From Hemerocallis citrina (taxonomy: Eukaryota; Streptophyta; Magnoliopsida; Asparagales; Asphodelaceae), in assembly GCA_017893485.1 (NCBI GenBank), contig CM030363.1, positions 85,949,730 to 86,013,729 on the forward strand: a stretch of DNA of 64,000 nt. Reading direction: 5' to 3'. A model generated the notes under the pieces. That model was not told where the DNA came from, made no database searches, and was given only the letters and a program-made list of their open reading frames with translations. The translations under genes were made by a program, and so were the position numbers. Positions 9,965 to 20,385 of the stretch are shown here, piece by piece. Every line of letters starts with the position of its first letter. The first letter of the stretch is position 1.

Positions 9965-12955
9965 TGTCACGCCCCGCTTCCCACTATACAGAAATACAGG
10001 CACGCAACTGAGGCCCAGCGAATGATATACATCATCCATGAGTTGTACAATTATAAACTCAACGAGATCTTTATAATACATTCACGCAGGCAAATATAAT
10101 AATCACATGAGCTGAAAATAGAATAATCATCATTTGGATAATAGATCAATGTCGGGTCTAGATGCCTGGGAGTACAATGTGCCGGAATTAAAATAATATG
10201 ATAAGCAGTTCGCTATAACAACTAGATAAAATAGCAACTGAAAGAAAAACAACATGAAGTAGTAAGGAAGCAGCAACGATCGTCTAAAGAGTCTGCTCGT
10301 CGGGTCCATCAGTACTTGTATAATTATTAACTCAAAGAAAAATAAAAAAGTTCCCTTTAGAGCAAGTTTTGGGCAGCAAGTAGCAACAAGCAGAAAAGGG
10401 GTAATATAACAAGATATAACATGGAAGAAACAAGAAGTAGAAGTACAAATACAATATGGAAGTAAGCAAGGAACAAGGACAATATGATCATGTAAGTAAT
10501 AACTGTAACTAGTGTATTCTAGACTTCAAGGTATAAGCAATTGATAACCTAGGCTCAGTTAATCGATAATCATGTAATCAAGGGTCATGTAATCAAGAAT
10601 CATGTAATCAAGAATCAAGAGTCATGTAACGAAGAGTCATGTAATCAAGAATCATGCTTAGTGAAAATCTCGAGTTTATCTGTTTTATTAACTTATCAAA
10701 TGCACGTAATCCTGTGTCCCATACCACAAGTTCGGTGCATATCAATCATGTGACGTTTAGATTTAAGTAGTGAATTCTATAGGATTATGTACTCGGGTCT
10801 TCTAGTGATAGTATCAAGACATGTAATCGAGAATTATGTAATCAAGAATTGTGTAATCAAGAATTGTGTAATCAAGAATCACTATTTCGGGAAACACGGC
10901 CCCCCTTCCGAGTATACTCCTCTATATCTTGTTATTCTTTTATAATTAATTATGAACATGCAGTTGGTACGACTAGTGGAACGGTATAATCAAATAGTTT
11001 AGTCAAGGAAAATATCAAGGACAGTAATCATGGACATGAGACGTAGAACGAGTACATGTATCGAGAGTAGTTATTATAAATTATCAAATGGTATAAAACG
11101 CATTCTATCAACCTATTATATCTATACAAGTTATTATTATAAGAACAATAATACACTCAAGTCATTAATTATGAAAAATAATGGGTTTATAAGCAAAAAT
11201 ATAAAGATCAATTTTTAGACAACTTGACATATCTGCATTCAAATTAATTTTTCCTTTGTTACAGAAAAGCAAATCCAATTCCGTCAGAGATTCTAGAAAG
11301 TAGACTCTCTTCCAGTTCCAACGCATATTTACACGATACATTCTAGAGACAGTAGCGATGCGTACAAATTCATTCTTCGCTGGTTTCGATGTTTCGCACG
11401 CATTTTGGAAATTCAGAGTTACAATACTAGAACGCGGTATCTCACAATCTATATATCGGATTGAAAAACTGTAGGATGCTCCGGATATCTAGACTCGAAG
11501 GGCTACGATTTTCATGTAGAAAGTATTTCGATCCAGTGTCGGGAACATGGTCGAATTCTCAGTACAAGATACCGGTTAGTAATCCCGTGTAGGTTCAAAA
11601 ATTCACGAAATGCCAGTACTAAAATCGCAATATCTCACAATCTATACGTCCGATTGAGAAACCGTAATATGTTTCGGATATCTAGACTCGAAGGGCTATT
11701 GTTTTTGTGGAGAAAATTTTTCGATCCAGTGTCGGGAACATAGTGGAATTCTCAGTACAAGCTACCGTTTAGTAATCCCGTGCAGATTCAGAAATTCACG
11801 ATATGCCAGTACTAAAATCAAGATATCTCACAATCTATACATCCGACTGAGAAACCGTAAGATGTTCTGGATTCGGGACTCGATAGGCTACGATTTTCAC
11901 GTAGAAAATCTTCAATCCAGGCTACGATTTTCACGTAGAAATTCTTCAATCCAGTATTGGGAATATGGTCTAATTCTTAGTGCAAGGTCAAGAAATTTTA
12001 GAGATAGTAAGGTTAAATATTCGATATTCGATAACACAATTCGAAATGTGTTAACGGTTCACTCTTGAGTTGATATAGCATGAAACAAGTGACTAGAATG
12101 GAATTTGACAATAAAACATGATGATGACTAGACTACTTGCCACGAGTCTAAGGAAAATGCTTGTACGAGAACAAAAAGAGTGTACAAGGTACTTGCCTTA
12201 TAACGTGACGATTTCGGTGGTGGTGTTAACCACGGATAACCACGGAAAGAAGAAGCGACATCGGCAACGGACGGCGGCACAACGGCGGTAAGAATGGCGG
12301 CAAGACGGTAGCTAGCGAGCAACGGTAGCAACGTTGAGCGATGACAACAACATGGTGGCGCGGCATCGGGTTATTTTTCGGGGTTCACGGGATCGTAGAA
12401 GCGGAGTCGTTGGCTTGAAGGTGGAAGGTAAAGTGGAGCGCGGTGTTGCTTGAGCTCTCGGGTGTGAAGAAGGCAGAGGAAGAGAAGAAGGGAAAATGAA
12501 GAATGAGACGTAGATGTAAGAGTGAGGTGTGATATGTGTGTGTGTGTATATATAAAAATAAAAGGAGATGGACAGCATGGTGCATGCAAGGTGTAGGCAT
12601 GCATGGTGTGTGTATAAAATAAAGTGAGAAAGAGATGGGTGTAGAAAAATTAGGCATATGTGTGAAAAAATGAGAAGGAGTTAGGCGTAGAATGAGAAAA
12701 ATGAGGGAGAGAAATTTGGTGTATGTGAGTGATTAGCGGGAGTGGGTTAGACAGTTAGGAGAAATGTTGATTAGGGATAATTGGGGTTAGAATTTGTATT
12801 TAAACTCCGATCGAAAAATCATAAAATTATAGAATTGATCAAAAAAATATTCTGCCTTTAGATAAAGAGTCCAAAGAGAACAATAAAACTGATCTTAAAA
12901 TTAAAGTACAAAAATTCACGTAATAATATACGTACAACTGGAATTGGGAGTTACA
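9965..12955 (-). repeat. LTR 2 of the LOG element (shared middle LTR, 2991 bp)
   Basis: Minus strand from TGTAACTCCC (12955) to ...GGCGTGACA (9965). It serves as 5' LTR for unit 1 and 3' LTR for unit 2. Features: 193-bp tandem units starting at 11438, 11631 and 11824; a 31-bp tandem duplication near 11889-11950 found only here; a splice-donor-like AAG|GC junction at 12196/12197; a TG microsatellite near 12535-12547; and loss of about 31 bp near 10927 relative to LTR 3. Confidence 0.92.
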
Positions 12956-12995
12956 ATCCTACCCATCTAACAAAAAAATTTCTTCCTAGAAATTT
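12956..12995 (-). promoter_or_regulatory. PPT and pre-PPT hairpin, LOG element unit 2
   Basis: Hairpin arms 12976-12983 and 12988-12995 (AAATTTCT / AGAAATTT), loop 12984-12987. Compared with unit 1, both members of the pair next to the loop have changed (G-C to T-A), so pairing is kept. The purine tract abutting the LTR is degenerate (GTTAGATGGGTAGGATTG on the minus strand). Confidence 0.75.
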
Positions 12996-13135
12996 ACTTA
13001 GGCGGGATATAGGATAGCTAAGAATGCAATACTCTTCAACTGAGAGTACAACGGAAGATAAAAGAAACAAAGAGTACAAAGGCATGAAAACAATTAAAGA
13101 CAAATTGTGCACCCTCAACTGAAGGAATCTACAAT

Positions 13136-13861
13136 TTAATGTCTAGGCTCAGAATCTGAACCACCGACATCGCTAACATCCCAGTTCAGCTGAGTCACAA
13201 GCTCATCTCGCTCTGGCACATACTCCTTCAATTTTCTTAGTAACTCCTTAGGCAATGGAGCTGAAATCAAGATGTGTCTGGCCTTAGTGGATATAAACTC
13301 CTCAGCCATAGCTGAATCTATGAAGGACAGAAGTGAGTCGTAATATCCATCAACGTTTAAAAGACCTACCGGTTTGCTGTGGATCCCCAGTTGAGCCCAA
13401 GTGATCACCTCGAACAGTTTCTCAAGTGTTCCATAACCTCCGGGTAAGGCTATGAAAGCATCAGCAGCACGAGCCATTTCAGCCTTCATCTCGTGCATAT
13501 TAGAGACAACTCTAACATCTCCCACAGTTCTCCCAGTAATCTCTTTCGGCATCAGCGACTTGGGAATCACTCCCAAAATGTGTCGGCCACTAGTACGAAT
13601 GACGTTAGAAACCAGGCCCATCAATCCTATGCTCCCACTACCGTAGACGATATCGATATTCCTATCTACAAGCTCCTTGCTTAGCTCGTTCGCGGATTCT
13701 TGGTAGCTAGCTCTTTTGCCAGAGCTACTGCCACAAAATACACAAATCCTACCAAATCTCGATGAAGATGAAGAAAGCTTCATCTTCTTCCCTACTTCAC
13801 TTTCTTCTTTCACCGATTTTCTCTTCATCTCCGCTACCGATTCTTGATCTCTTTTTTCCAT
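13136..13861 (-). CDS. LOG: LOG-like protein, unit 2 (intronless; two catalytic-site residues changed)
   Basis: 241 aa, colinear with unit 1 without gaps and with the same start ([16 protein letters not shown]). The LOG landmarks are present: [42 protein letters not shown] and [18 protein letters not shown]. Three positions that are strongly conserved in the family differ: the GGGS loop reads GSGS (Gly75 to Ser), the Arg in MHxRK is Met125, and the Glu ending PGGxGTxxE is Lys148. In LOG and related lysine-decarboxylase-like proteins the Arg and Glu take part in catalysis, so this copy is probably inactive as a phosphoribohydrolase. Pro140 is intact here, unlike unit 1. The reading frame nevertheless remains fully open, which is unexpected for a long-dead copy. 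Upstream frames end at stops in the purine-rich tract. Confidence 0.82.
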   Translation of the reverse strand: MEKRDQESVAEMKRKSVKEESEVGKKMKLSSSSSRFGRICVFCGSSSGKRASYQESANELSKELVDRNIDIVYGSGSIGLMGLVSNVIRTSGRHILGVIPKSLMPKEITGRTVGDVRVVSNMHEMKAEMARAADAFIALPGGYGTLEKLFEVITWAQLGIHSKPVGLLNVDGYYDSLLSFIDSAMAEEFISTKARHILISAPLPKELLRKLKEYVPERDELVTQLNWDVSDVGGSDSEPRH

Positions 13862-13869
13862 TTGCCAAG

Positions 13870-14272
13870 AAAATCCGAGCTCCTCTTTCTTGCTCCCGCC
13901 TCTGCTATCGGCTTCTCATTCTCTCTCTTCTCCGAATCTTTCTCCCGAGTTGTTTTCTTCTTTTTCTTCTTCCCTTTAATTGCCCGGCTTCTCTCTCTTT
14001 CTTTCTTCTCCGACTTCTCTCTCTTTCTTCTTCCTCTTTCTTTCTCTTTTTCTTTCTTTTTTTTTCTTTCTTCTTTCTTTGACTTCTCTCCTCATTTCTC
14101 TTCTTTTCATTTCTTCTTCTTTTTGTTTTTTCTTTTCTTCATTAATTCATCGTCCCCTATAACCGGCCTATGATCAGTATGTGCACTTCGGCCCCTATCC
14201 ATTCCAAATATAACATCGAACCTTGAGTTGTTGATGACGATGAAATTTGCTTTGAAATTCATTCCACGAATC
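13870..14272 (-). pseudogene. Purine-rich tract and protease scrap, unit 2
   Basis: 13870-14150 is C/T-rich on the plus strand (GA-rich on the element's sense strand). About 14170-14272 on the minus strand reads GMNFKANFIVINN...FDVIFGMD, again the end of a Ty3-type aspartic protease. The junction to the purine tract is in the same place as in unit 1, so the fusion predates the duplication. Confidence 0.55.
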
Positions 14273-14280
14273 AATAAAGG

Positions 14281-14923
14281 ATCTGCTACGCTTTCGCTAC
14301 GCCAATCTGATGGTGATGCTTCTGGCTGCTAATATCAAGTGATAGCGATAAACGAATTGAGCATAATTAAGAGATTAGGAACACGAAGATGTTGTTTTTC
14401 AAACTTATTTGGTAAAGTGGGCCCCACCCACCAAAAAATGTTGAAAATTGTGACAAGATTGGTGCCGCAAAGAAAAATGGGAGAAACAGGAATGAAAAAT
14501 TTGTCAGTTACTCATTTCTCGTTCCTATAAATGAGAGATTTAGGAAGAAGAAAAAAAAATTAAGCAAGACAAGAACAAGAAACAAGCAGAAAAGAAGAGA
14601 AAGAATAGAGTGTATATTTGTAAGGTGTAGTAATACCAGTTTTAAAAAATTGTGAAGAGTCTTCTTATTCTTATTCCAATTTCCAATTTCTTTGCCATTT
14701 AGACCAACAAAATTCCTACTCTCTACCAACAGAAGATTTAAGAAAATAGGGATAGAAAGAAATAACTAGTATGATACTCAATAATGGATTGATCGATGAG
14801 AATGAATGCAATGTACAGAAGGTAACAAACGACGCAGGAACTGAAGCAAGACTAGATCGAAATATACCAGTAACTGTTTCTTAGGTGATCTCTGCCTCCT
14901 CTGTAATCAGGTTATGAGCCTGA
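14281..14923. other. Unassigned spacer, unit 2
   Basis: Counterpart of 8642-9291, colinear with a few indels. No supported gene. Confidence 0.4.
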
Positions 14924-15463
14924 TTACACTCTCCAGTCTGTCCTCCACTGAGATTTGATCCTCTTATTGGTGTGACACATCTTCCTCTTCGAGCAATCCC
15001 GAATCTTGTGATCATTCGCTCCGCATACAAGACACAGGTTGTTGGCCTTCCAGCAGTTCTTGCATATGTGTCCAACTCGGCGGCAATAATAGCACTTCTG
15101 GTCCTTCTTCGGAGTCGCCGATGAGTAAGGTGATGGTCTAGTAGTCGGGGTCTGAACTGACCTCTGTATCAGTCCACCTGTAGACCGTGTGACAGTAAGG
15201 AGATGTAATGCCTCCTGAACGGCATTCCACCCTCTATGGATCTGCTCCTGGGTATCGAGCATGGCGGTGTAACTCTTATGCTGGTGTACAAACAAGTCCC
15301 ACTGAGTAGAGTTTGCGGCATCTTGTACCCTATCCAGATTAGCTTTCACCAGTTCATTTTGCTCTTGCTGTAGCTCCATCATTCGTTGCATCTCCTGGAG
15401 AATGGCAACGATCTCCGATATTTCATCCCTGGGTGTAGAAGTCGAAGAGCCTTCGTAAACCAT
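14924..15463 (-). pseudogene. gag: gag-like protein with two CCHC knuckles, unit 2 (early stop)
   Basis: Same protein as the unit 1 gag, ending at the same residue. The equivalent of the upstream start is followed after a few codons by a stop (a Gln codon in unit 1 is TAA here, near 15510), so the open frame starts at an internal Met (179 aa). Both knuckles are intact, apart from Ser replacing Trp after the second one. Confidence 0.75.
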
Positions 15464-15573
15464 AGTCTGAAATGCATATTCGAATGGGGTAAATCTCCAG
15501 ATGGCAAGTTAGTTATTAACATTCATGTGATCCACGTGGTGTGTATATTGTTGAGCTTAGCATGGTTCAAACC

Positions 15574-15587
15574 TGGCTCTGATACCA
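15574..15587 (-). promoter_or_regulatory. Primer binding site, tRNA-iMet type, unit 2
   Basis: Minus strand TGGTATCAGAGCCA, nine bases from the end of LTR 3 at 15597, identical to unit 1. Confidence 0.92.
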
Positions 15588-15596
15588 CTAAAAACC

Positions 15597-18500
15597 TGTC
15601 ACGCCCTGCTTCCCACCATACGGAAATACAGACACGCAACTGAGGCCCAGCAAATGATATACATCATCCATAAGCTGTACAATTATAAACTCAACAAGAT
15701 CTTTATAACACATTTACGCAGGCAAATATAATAATCACATGAGCTGAAAATAGAATAATCATCATTTGGTTAATACATCAATGTCGGGTCAAGATGCCTG
15801 GGAGTACAATGTGCCAGAATTAAAATAATATGATAAGCAGTTCGCTATAACAACTAGATAAAATAGCGACTGAAAGAAAAACAACATGAAGTAGTAAGGA
15901 AGCAGCAACGATCGTTTAAAGAGTCTGCTCGTCGGGTCCATCAGTACCTGTATAATTATTAATTCAAAGAAAAATAGAAAAGTTCCCGTGAGAGCAAGTT
16001 TTGGGCAGCAAGTAGCAACAAGCAGAAAAATGGGTAATATAACAAGATATAACATGGAAGAAAGAAGAAGTAGAAATACAAATACAATATGAAAGTAAGC
16101 AAGGAACAAGGACAATATGATCATGTAAGTAATAACTATAACTGGTGTATTCTAGACTTCAAGGTATAAGCAATTGATAACCTAGGCTCAGTTAATCGAT
16201 AATCATGTAATCAAGGATCATGTAATCAAGAATCATGTAATCAAGAATCAAGAGTCATGTAACGAAGAGTCATGTAATCAAGAATCATGCTTAGTGAAAA
16301 TCTCGAGTTTATCTGTTTTATTAACTTATCTAATGCATGTAATCCTGTGTCCCATACCACAAGTTCGGTGCATATCAATTATGTGACGTTTAGACTTAAG
16401 TAGTGAATTCTATAGGATTATGTACTCGGGTCTTCCAGTGATAGTATCAAGACATGTAATTATGAATCATGTAATTGAGAATTATGTAATCCAGAATTGT
16501 GTAATCAAGAATTGTGTAATCAAGAATCAAGAATCAAGAATCACTATTTCGGGAAACACGGGCCCCCTTCCGAGTATACTTCTCTATATTATCCACTATT
16601 AAGTCGTACCCTTATAACCCCGGCTTGTTATTCTTTTATAATTAATTATGAACATGCAGTTAATACGACTAGTGGGACGGTATAATCAAACAGTTTAGTC
16701 AAGGAAAATATCAAGGGCAGTAATTATGGACATGCGACGTAGAACGAGTACATGTATCGAGAGTAGTTATTATAAATTATCAAGTGGTATAAAACGCATT
16801 CTATCAACCTATCTATACAAGTTATTATTACAGGAACAATAATAAACTCAATTCATTAATTATGAAAAATAATGGGTTTATATGCAAAAACGTAGAGATG
16901 AATTTTTAGACAACTTGACATATCTGCATTCAAATTCACTTTCCCGTTGTTACAGAAAAGCAAATCCAATTCCGTCAGAGATTCTAGAAATTAGACTCTC
17001 TTCCGGTTCCAACGCATATTTACACGATACATTCTAGAGACAGTAGCTATGCGTACAAATTCATTCTTCGCTGGTTTCGATGTTTCGCGGGCATTCTGGA
17101 AATTCAGAGTTATAATACTAGAACTGCGGTATCTCACAATCTATACATCGGATTGAGAAACTGTAGGATGTTCCGAATATCTAGACTCGAAGGGTTACGA
17201 TTTTCATGTAGAAAGTTTTTCGATCCAGTGTCGGGAACATGGTCGAATTCTCAGTACAAGATACCGGTTAGTAATCCCGTGCAGGTTCAGAAATTCACAA
17301 TATTCCAGTACTAAAATCGCGATATTTCACAATCTGTATATCCGATTGAGAAACCGTAATATGTTTCGGATATCTAGACTCGAAGGGCTACGATTTTCAT
17401 GTAGAAAATTTTTCGATCCAGTGTCGCGAACATAGTCGAATTCTCAGTACAAGATACCGGTTAGTAATCCCGTGCAGATTCAGAAATTCACAATATGCCT
17501 GTTCTAAAATCGCGATATCTCACAATCTATACATCCGATTGAGAAACCGTAATATGTTCTGGATTCGGGACTCGATAGGCTACAATTTCCACGTAGAAAA
17601 TCTTCAATCCAGTATCGGGAACATGGTCTAATTCTTAGTGCAAGGTCAAGAAATTTTAGAGATAGTAAGGTTGAATATTCAATATTCGATAACACGATTC
17701 GAAATGTGTTAACGGTTCACTCTTGAGTTGATATAGCATGAAACAAGTGACTAGAATGGAGTTTGACAATAAAACATGATGATGACTACTACTTGCCACG
17801 AGTCCAAGGAAAATGCTTGTACGAGAACAAAAAGAGTGTACAAAGTACTTGCCTTTTAACGTGACGATTTCGGTGGTGGTGTTAACCACGGAAAGAAGAA
17901 GCGACGTCGGCAACGGACGGCGGCACAACGGCGGTAAGAATGGCGGCAAGACGGTAGCTAGCGAGCAACGGTAGCAACGGTGAGCGACGACAACAATAAG
18001 GTGGCGCGGCGTCGGGTTATTTTTTGGGGTTCACGGGATCGTAGAAGCGGAGTCGTTGGCTTGAAGGTGGAAGGTAAAGTGGAGCTCGGTATTGCTTGAG
18101 CTCTCGGGTGTGAAGAAGGCAGAGGAAGAGAAGAAGGGAAAATGAAGAATGAGATGTATATGTGAGAGTGAGGTGTGATATGTGTGTGTGTGTGTGTGTG
18201 TGTGTATAGAAAGGAAAGGAGATGGACAGCATGGTGCATGCAATGTGTATGCATGCATGGTGTGTGTATAAAATAAAGTGAAAAAGAGATGGGTGTAGTA
18301 AAATTAGGTATATGTGTGGGAAAATGAGAAGGAGTTAGGTGTAGAATGAGAAAAATGAGGGGGAGAAATTTAGCGTATGTGAGTGATTAGCGGGAGTGCA
18401 TTAGGCAGATAGGAGAAAAGTTGATTAGGGATAATTGGGGTTAGAATTTGTATTTAAACTCCGATCGAAAAATCATAAAATTACAGAATTGATTAGAAAA

Positions 18501-18609
18501 ATATTCTGCCTTTAGATAAAGAGTCCAAAGAGAAAAATAAAACTGATCTAAAAATTGAAGTACAAAAATTCACATAATAAAATACGTACAACTAGAATAG
18601 GGAATTACA
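15597..18609 (-). repeat. LTR 3 of the LOG element (5' LTR, 3013 bp)
   Basis: Minus strand from TGTAATTCCC (18609) to ...GGCGTGACA (15597). 193-bp units start at 17130, 17323 and 17516. The splice-donor-like AAG|GC junction is at 17852/17853 and a TG microsatellite lies at about 18181-18205. Immediately beyond 18609 the sequence is Tat element, so 18609 is the true right edge of the array; GTTGG (18610-18614) is the candidate target duplication. Confidence 0.92.
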
Positions 18610-18678
18610 GTTGGTTTGCTGTTTGTTTAACTTTTTGTACTTGGCACTCTTTTCTGATCCTTGTCTCTCTTTAACTAG

Positions 18679-19092
18679 GCGTCGATGATCGGGGCGCAGC
18701 TGAAGAGGTGCTTCGAGAAGGTGGTCAATGCCGAGAAGCGAAATACCGATCGGTACCTTCGTGAAGCGAAGGACTTGAAGTCCGAGCTGACGGCAGCTCA
18801 GGGGGTGGCGTAGGCCCTTCAAGCCGACCTCGCCTCTCAACAGGACCAGCACCTTCGTGCCTTGGCGGAGGTTCGGGGGAAGGCGGCTGTGGAGTACGTG
18901 GAGCTGCAGATGGCAGCTTCGGAGGAGGTGATGAACGCCCAAGATGAGGCATATGATCGGGCAAAGGAGCACTTTCTACTCCTTTACCCCCAGGCCAAAA
19001 TCGACCGCCTCCACTACGGATGGGATCCCCCCGTGCTTCGGCTGACCCTTGGGGGCGAGGGCGACGAGGCGACGAGGGACCCGCATGTATAG
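18679..19092 (+). pseudogene. Antisense ORF of the Tat element, exon-like part 1
   Basis: Plus-strand coding opposite to pol. It begins after a good splice acceptor (CTCTCTTTAACTAG, AG at 18677-18678) and encodes a Glu/Ala/Lys-rich, probably coiled-coil protein (GAQLKRCFEKVVNAEKR ... EEVMNAQDEAYDRAKEHF), ending ...ATRDPHV. An in-frame TAG at 18811-18813 interrupts it. The upstream exon would lie beyond the LOG array. Similar coiled-coil ORFs recur in plant Tat elements and in plant transposon-associated proteins; their function is unknown. Confidence 0.55.
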
Positions 19093-19318
19093 AGAGAGAC
19101 CGGGGGGGGGGGGGCGACGACCAACGAAGAGGTGCAGATCCCCCCTCAGAAGTAGTTTTTTTTATTTTATTTTTCTTTTTGTATTTACCGAGTGCGGACT
19201 GACCACCACTTTTTGTAATTAATTTTTTTGAATTAATATAATTTTATGTTTGGCCGACCTGCTATGACTTGCATATTTTTGGGAAGCAAGAATTCTTGTT
19301 TCCTCTCCTTTTTGTCAG

Positions 19319-19663
19319 ATGAACGAGACCCCAGGAGCCGACCTCAGTTCTGCTGAGGTCCGACGACTTCGGAACAGGATAGAGTCCAAGGAGAGTGTCT
19401 TGATCTGCTATCGTAAGCAGGCCCGCGATCGAGAAGGCACAGTAAGCTATTTTATGAACAAGTCCAAGGAACTCAGTTTAGAGGCGGCGTGCCTAAAAAA
19501 GTCTATAGCCGACCGAGACTGGGGGAGTGCCGAGACAAACTGGTCAATGTCTGACACCTCCATCAGGCGACCGAACTCTGAGTCCGTTCTCCGTGAGGTC
19601 GTGGTGGAGAATGAGCTGGAAATTCAGAGGCTTAAGGTCATGCTCGGCACAGGCAGATCCTGA
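19319..19663 (+). CDS. Antisense ORF of the Tat element, part 2 (coiled coil, 114 aa)
   Basis: Starts MNETPGADLSSAEVRRL right after CCTTTTTGTCAG, an excellent splice acceptor, so it may be an exon joined to part 1 through a donor near 19086 (CAT|GTATAG). It is rich in Arg, Glu and Ser with heptad-like Leu spacing. There are no recognisable enzymatic motifs. It could equally be decayed. Confidence 0.45.
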   Translation: MNETPGADLSSAEVRRLRNRIESKESVLICYRKQARDREGTVSYFMNKSKELSLEAACLKKSIADRDWGSAETNWSMSDTSIRRPNSESVLREVVVENELEIQRLKVMLGTGRS

Positions 19664-20010
19664 TTTGGCCTTTTTGGGGGAGGCGGCCACTCTGTCTTGG
19701 GTTCCTCGTCGATCCTGTATCTGGAAATGGTGAGGCCGATCGATGCGCAAAGCTCTGTTGCCAGAACGTCTACACTGGTGATGCCGGTAGTGCCGGACGA
19801 GCACACTGGTGGGAGGACCTTCTCGGTGGGGCTCGAGATGGTCCGTGTTAGCCAAAAAAGCCATGCGAGAAGAACTTAGGTTGGGGTAAAAAGAATCGTT
19901 GTAATTAACCTTTACTGTACTATGGCCATTCAAGGCGTTATAATGAATGAAATTTAATTTTTCCATCCCTCCGACTTGTAAGAAAGCCTATGATGCTGTC
20001 TGCAGCGTAT

Positions 20011-20283
20011 GCCGAATGTCAAGCCCCCTGCTTGTTGTGAAAACTAGGGTGTGGCTCGAGGATAAGGCCGAATGTCAAGCCCCCATGCTTGTAGAAAAGC
20101 TAGGGTGTGGCTCGAGGTCAATGCTAAGCGTCGAGCCCCCATGCTTGTAGAAAAGCTAGGGTGTGGCTAAAGGTCATTGCCGAGTGCCTAGCCCATACAG
20201 CTTAAGAAAGCTAGGGTGTTGCTCGAGGTCAATGCCAAATGTCGAACCCCCATGCTTGTAGAAAAACTAGGGTGTGGCTAATG
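20011..20283 (-). repeat. Five tandem repeats of about 55 bp in the Tat element
   Basis: Units start at 20011, 20067, 20123, 20179 and 20234 and share GCC(G/A)AATGTC(A/G)AGCCCCCATGC and CTAGGGTGTGGCT. Tandem repeats between pol and the 3' LTR are common in Tat elements. The fourth unit is the most diverged. Confidence 0.85.
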
Positions 20284-20385
20284 TACGGAAAGTCGCACTT
20301 TATTATTTACAACAAAACAAAAAAGGAGAGGCACGCAGTGCCGATTACAGGAGGTCGGTTACATAAGCTTGGTTACAAGAGGATT

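Larger units (their letters stand above)
5192..18609 (-). mobile_element. Tandem array of a LOG-carrying LTR retroelement (LTR-int-LTR-int-LTR)
   Basis: On the minus strand three LTRs (15597-18609, 9965-12955, 5192-7313) alternate with two internal regions (12956-15596 and 7314-9964). Each LTR starts TGTAAC/TGTAATT and, where complete, ends ...GCGTGACA. Each upstream LTR is followed by an iMet primer site, a gag-like ORF, a protease scrap, a LOG-like ORF and a polypurine tract before the next LTR. Sharing of the middle LTR means the array arose by unequal recombination between LTRs or an equivalent event. Reverse transcriptase, RNase H and integrase are absent, so any past movement required proteins from another element. 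The array ends precisely at 18609 against Tat-element sequence; its left end was cut off from view by insertion of chromovirus copy A. Confidence 0.9.
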
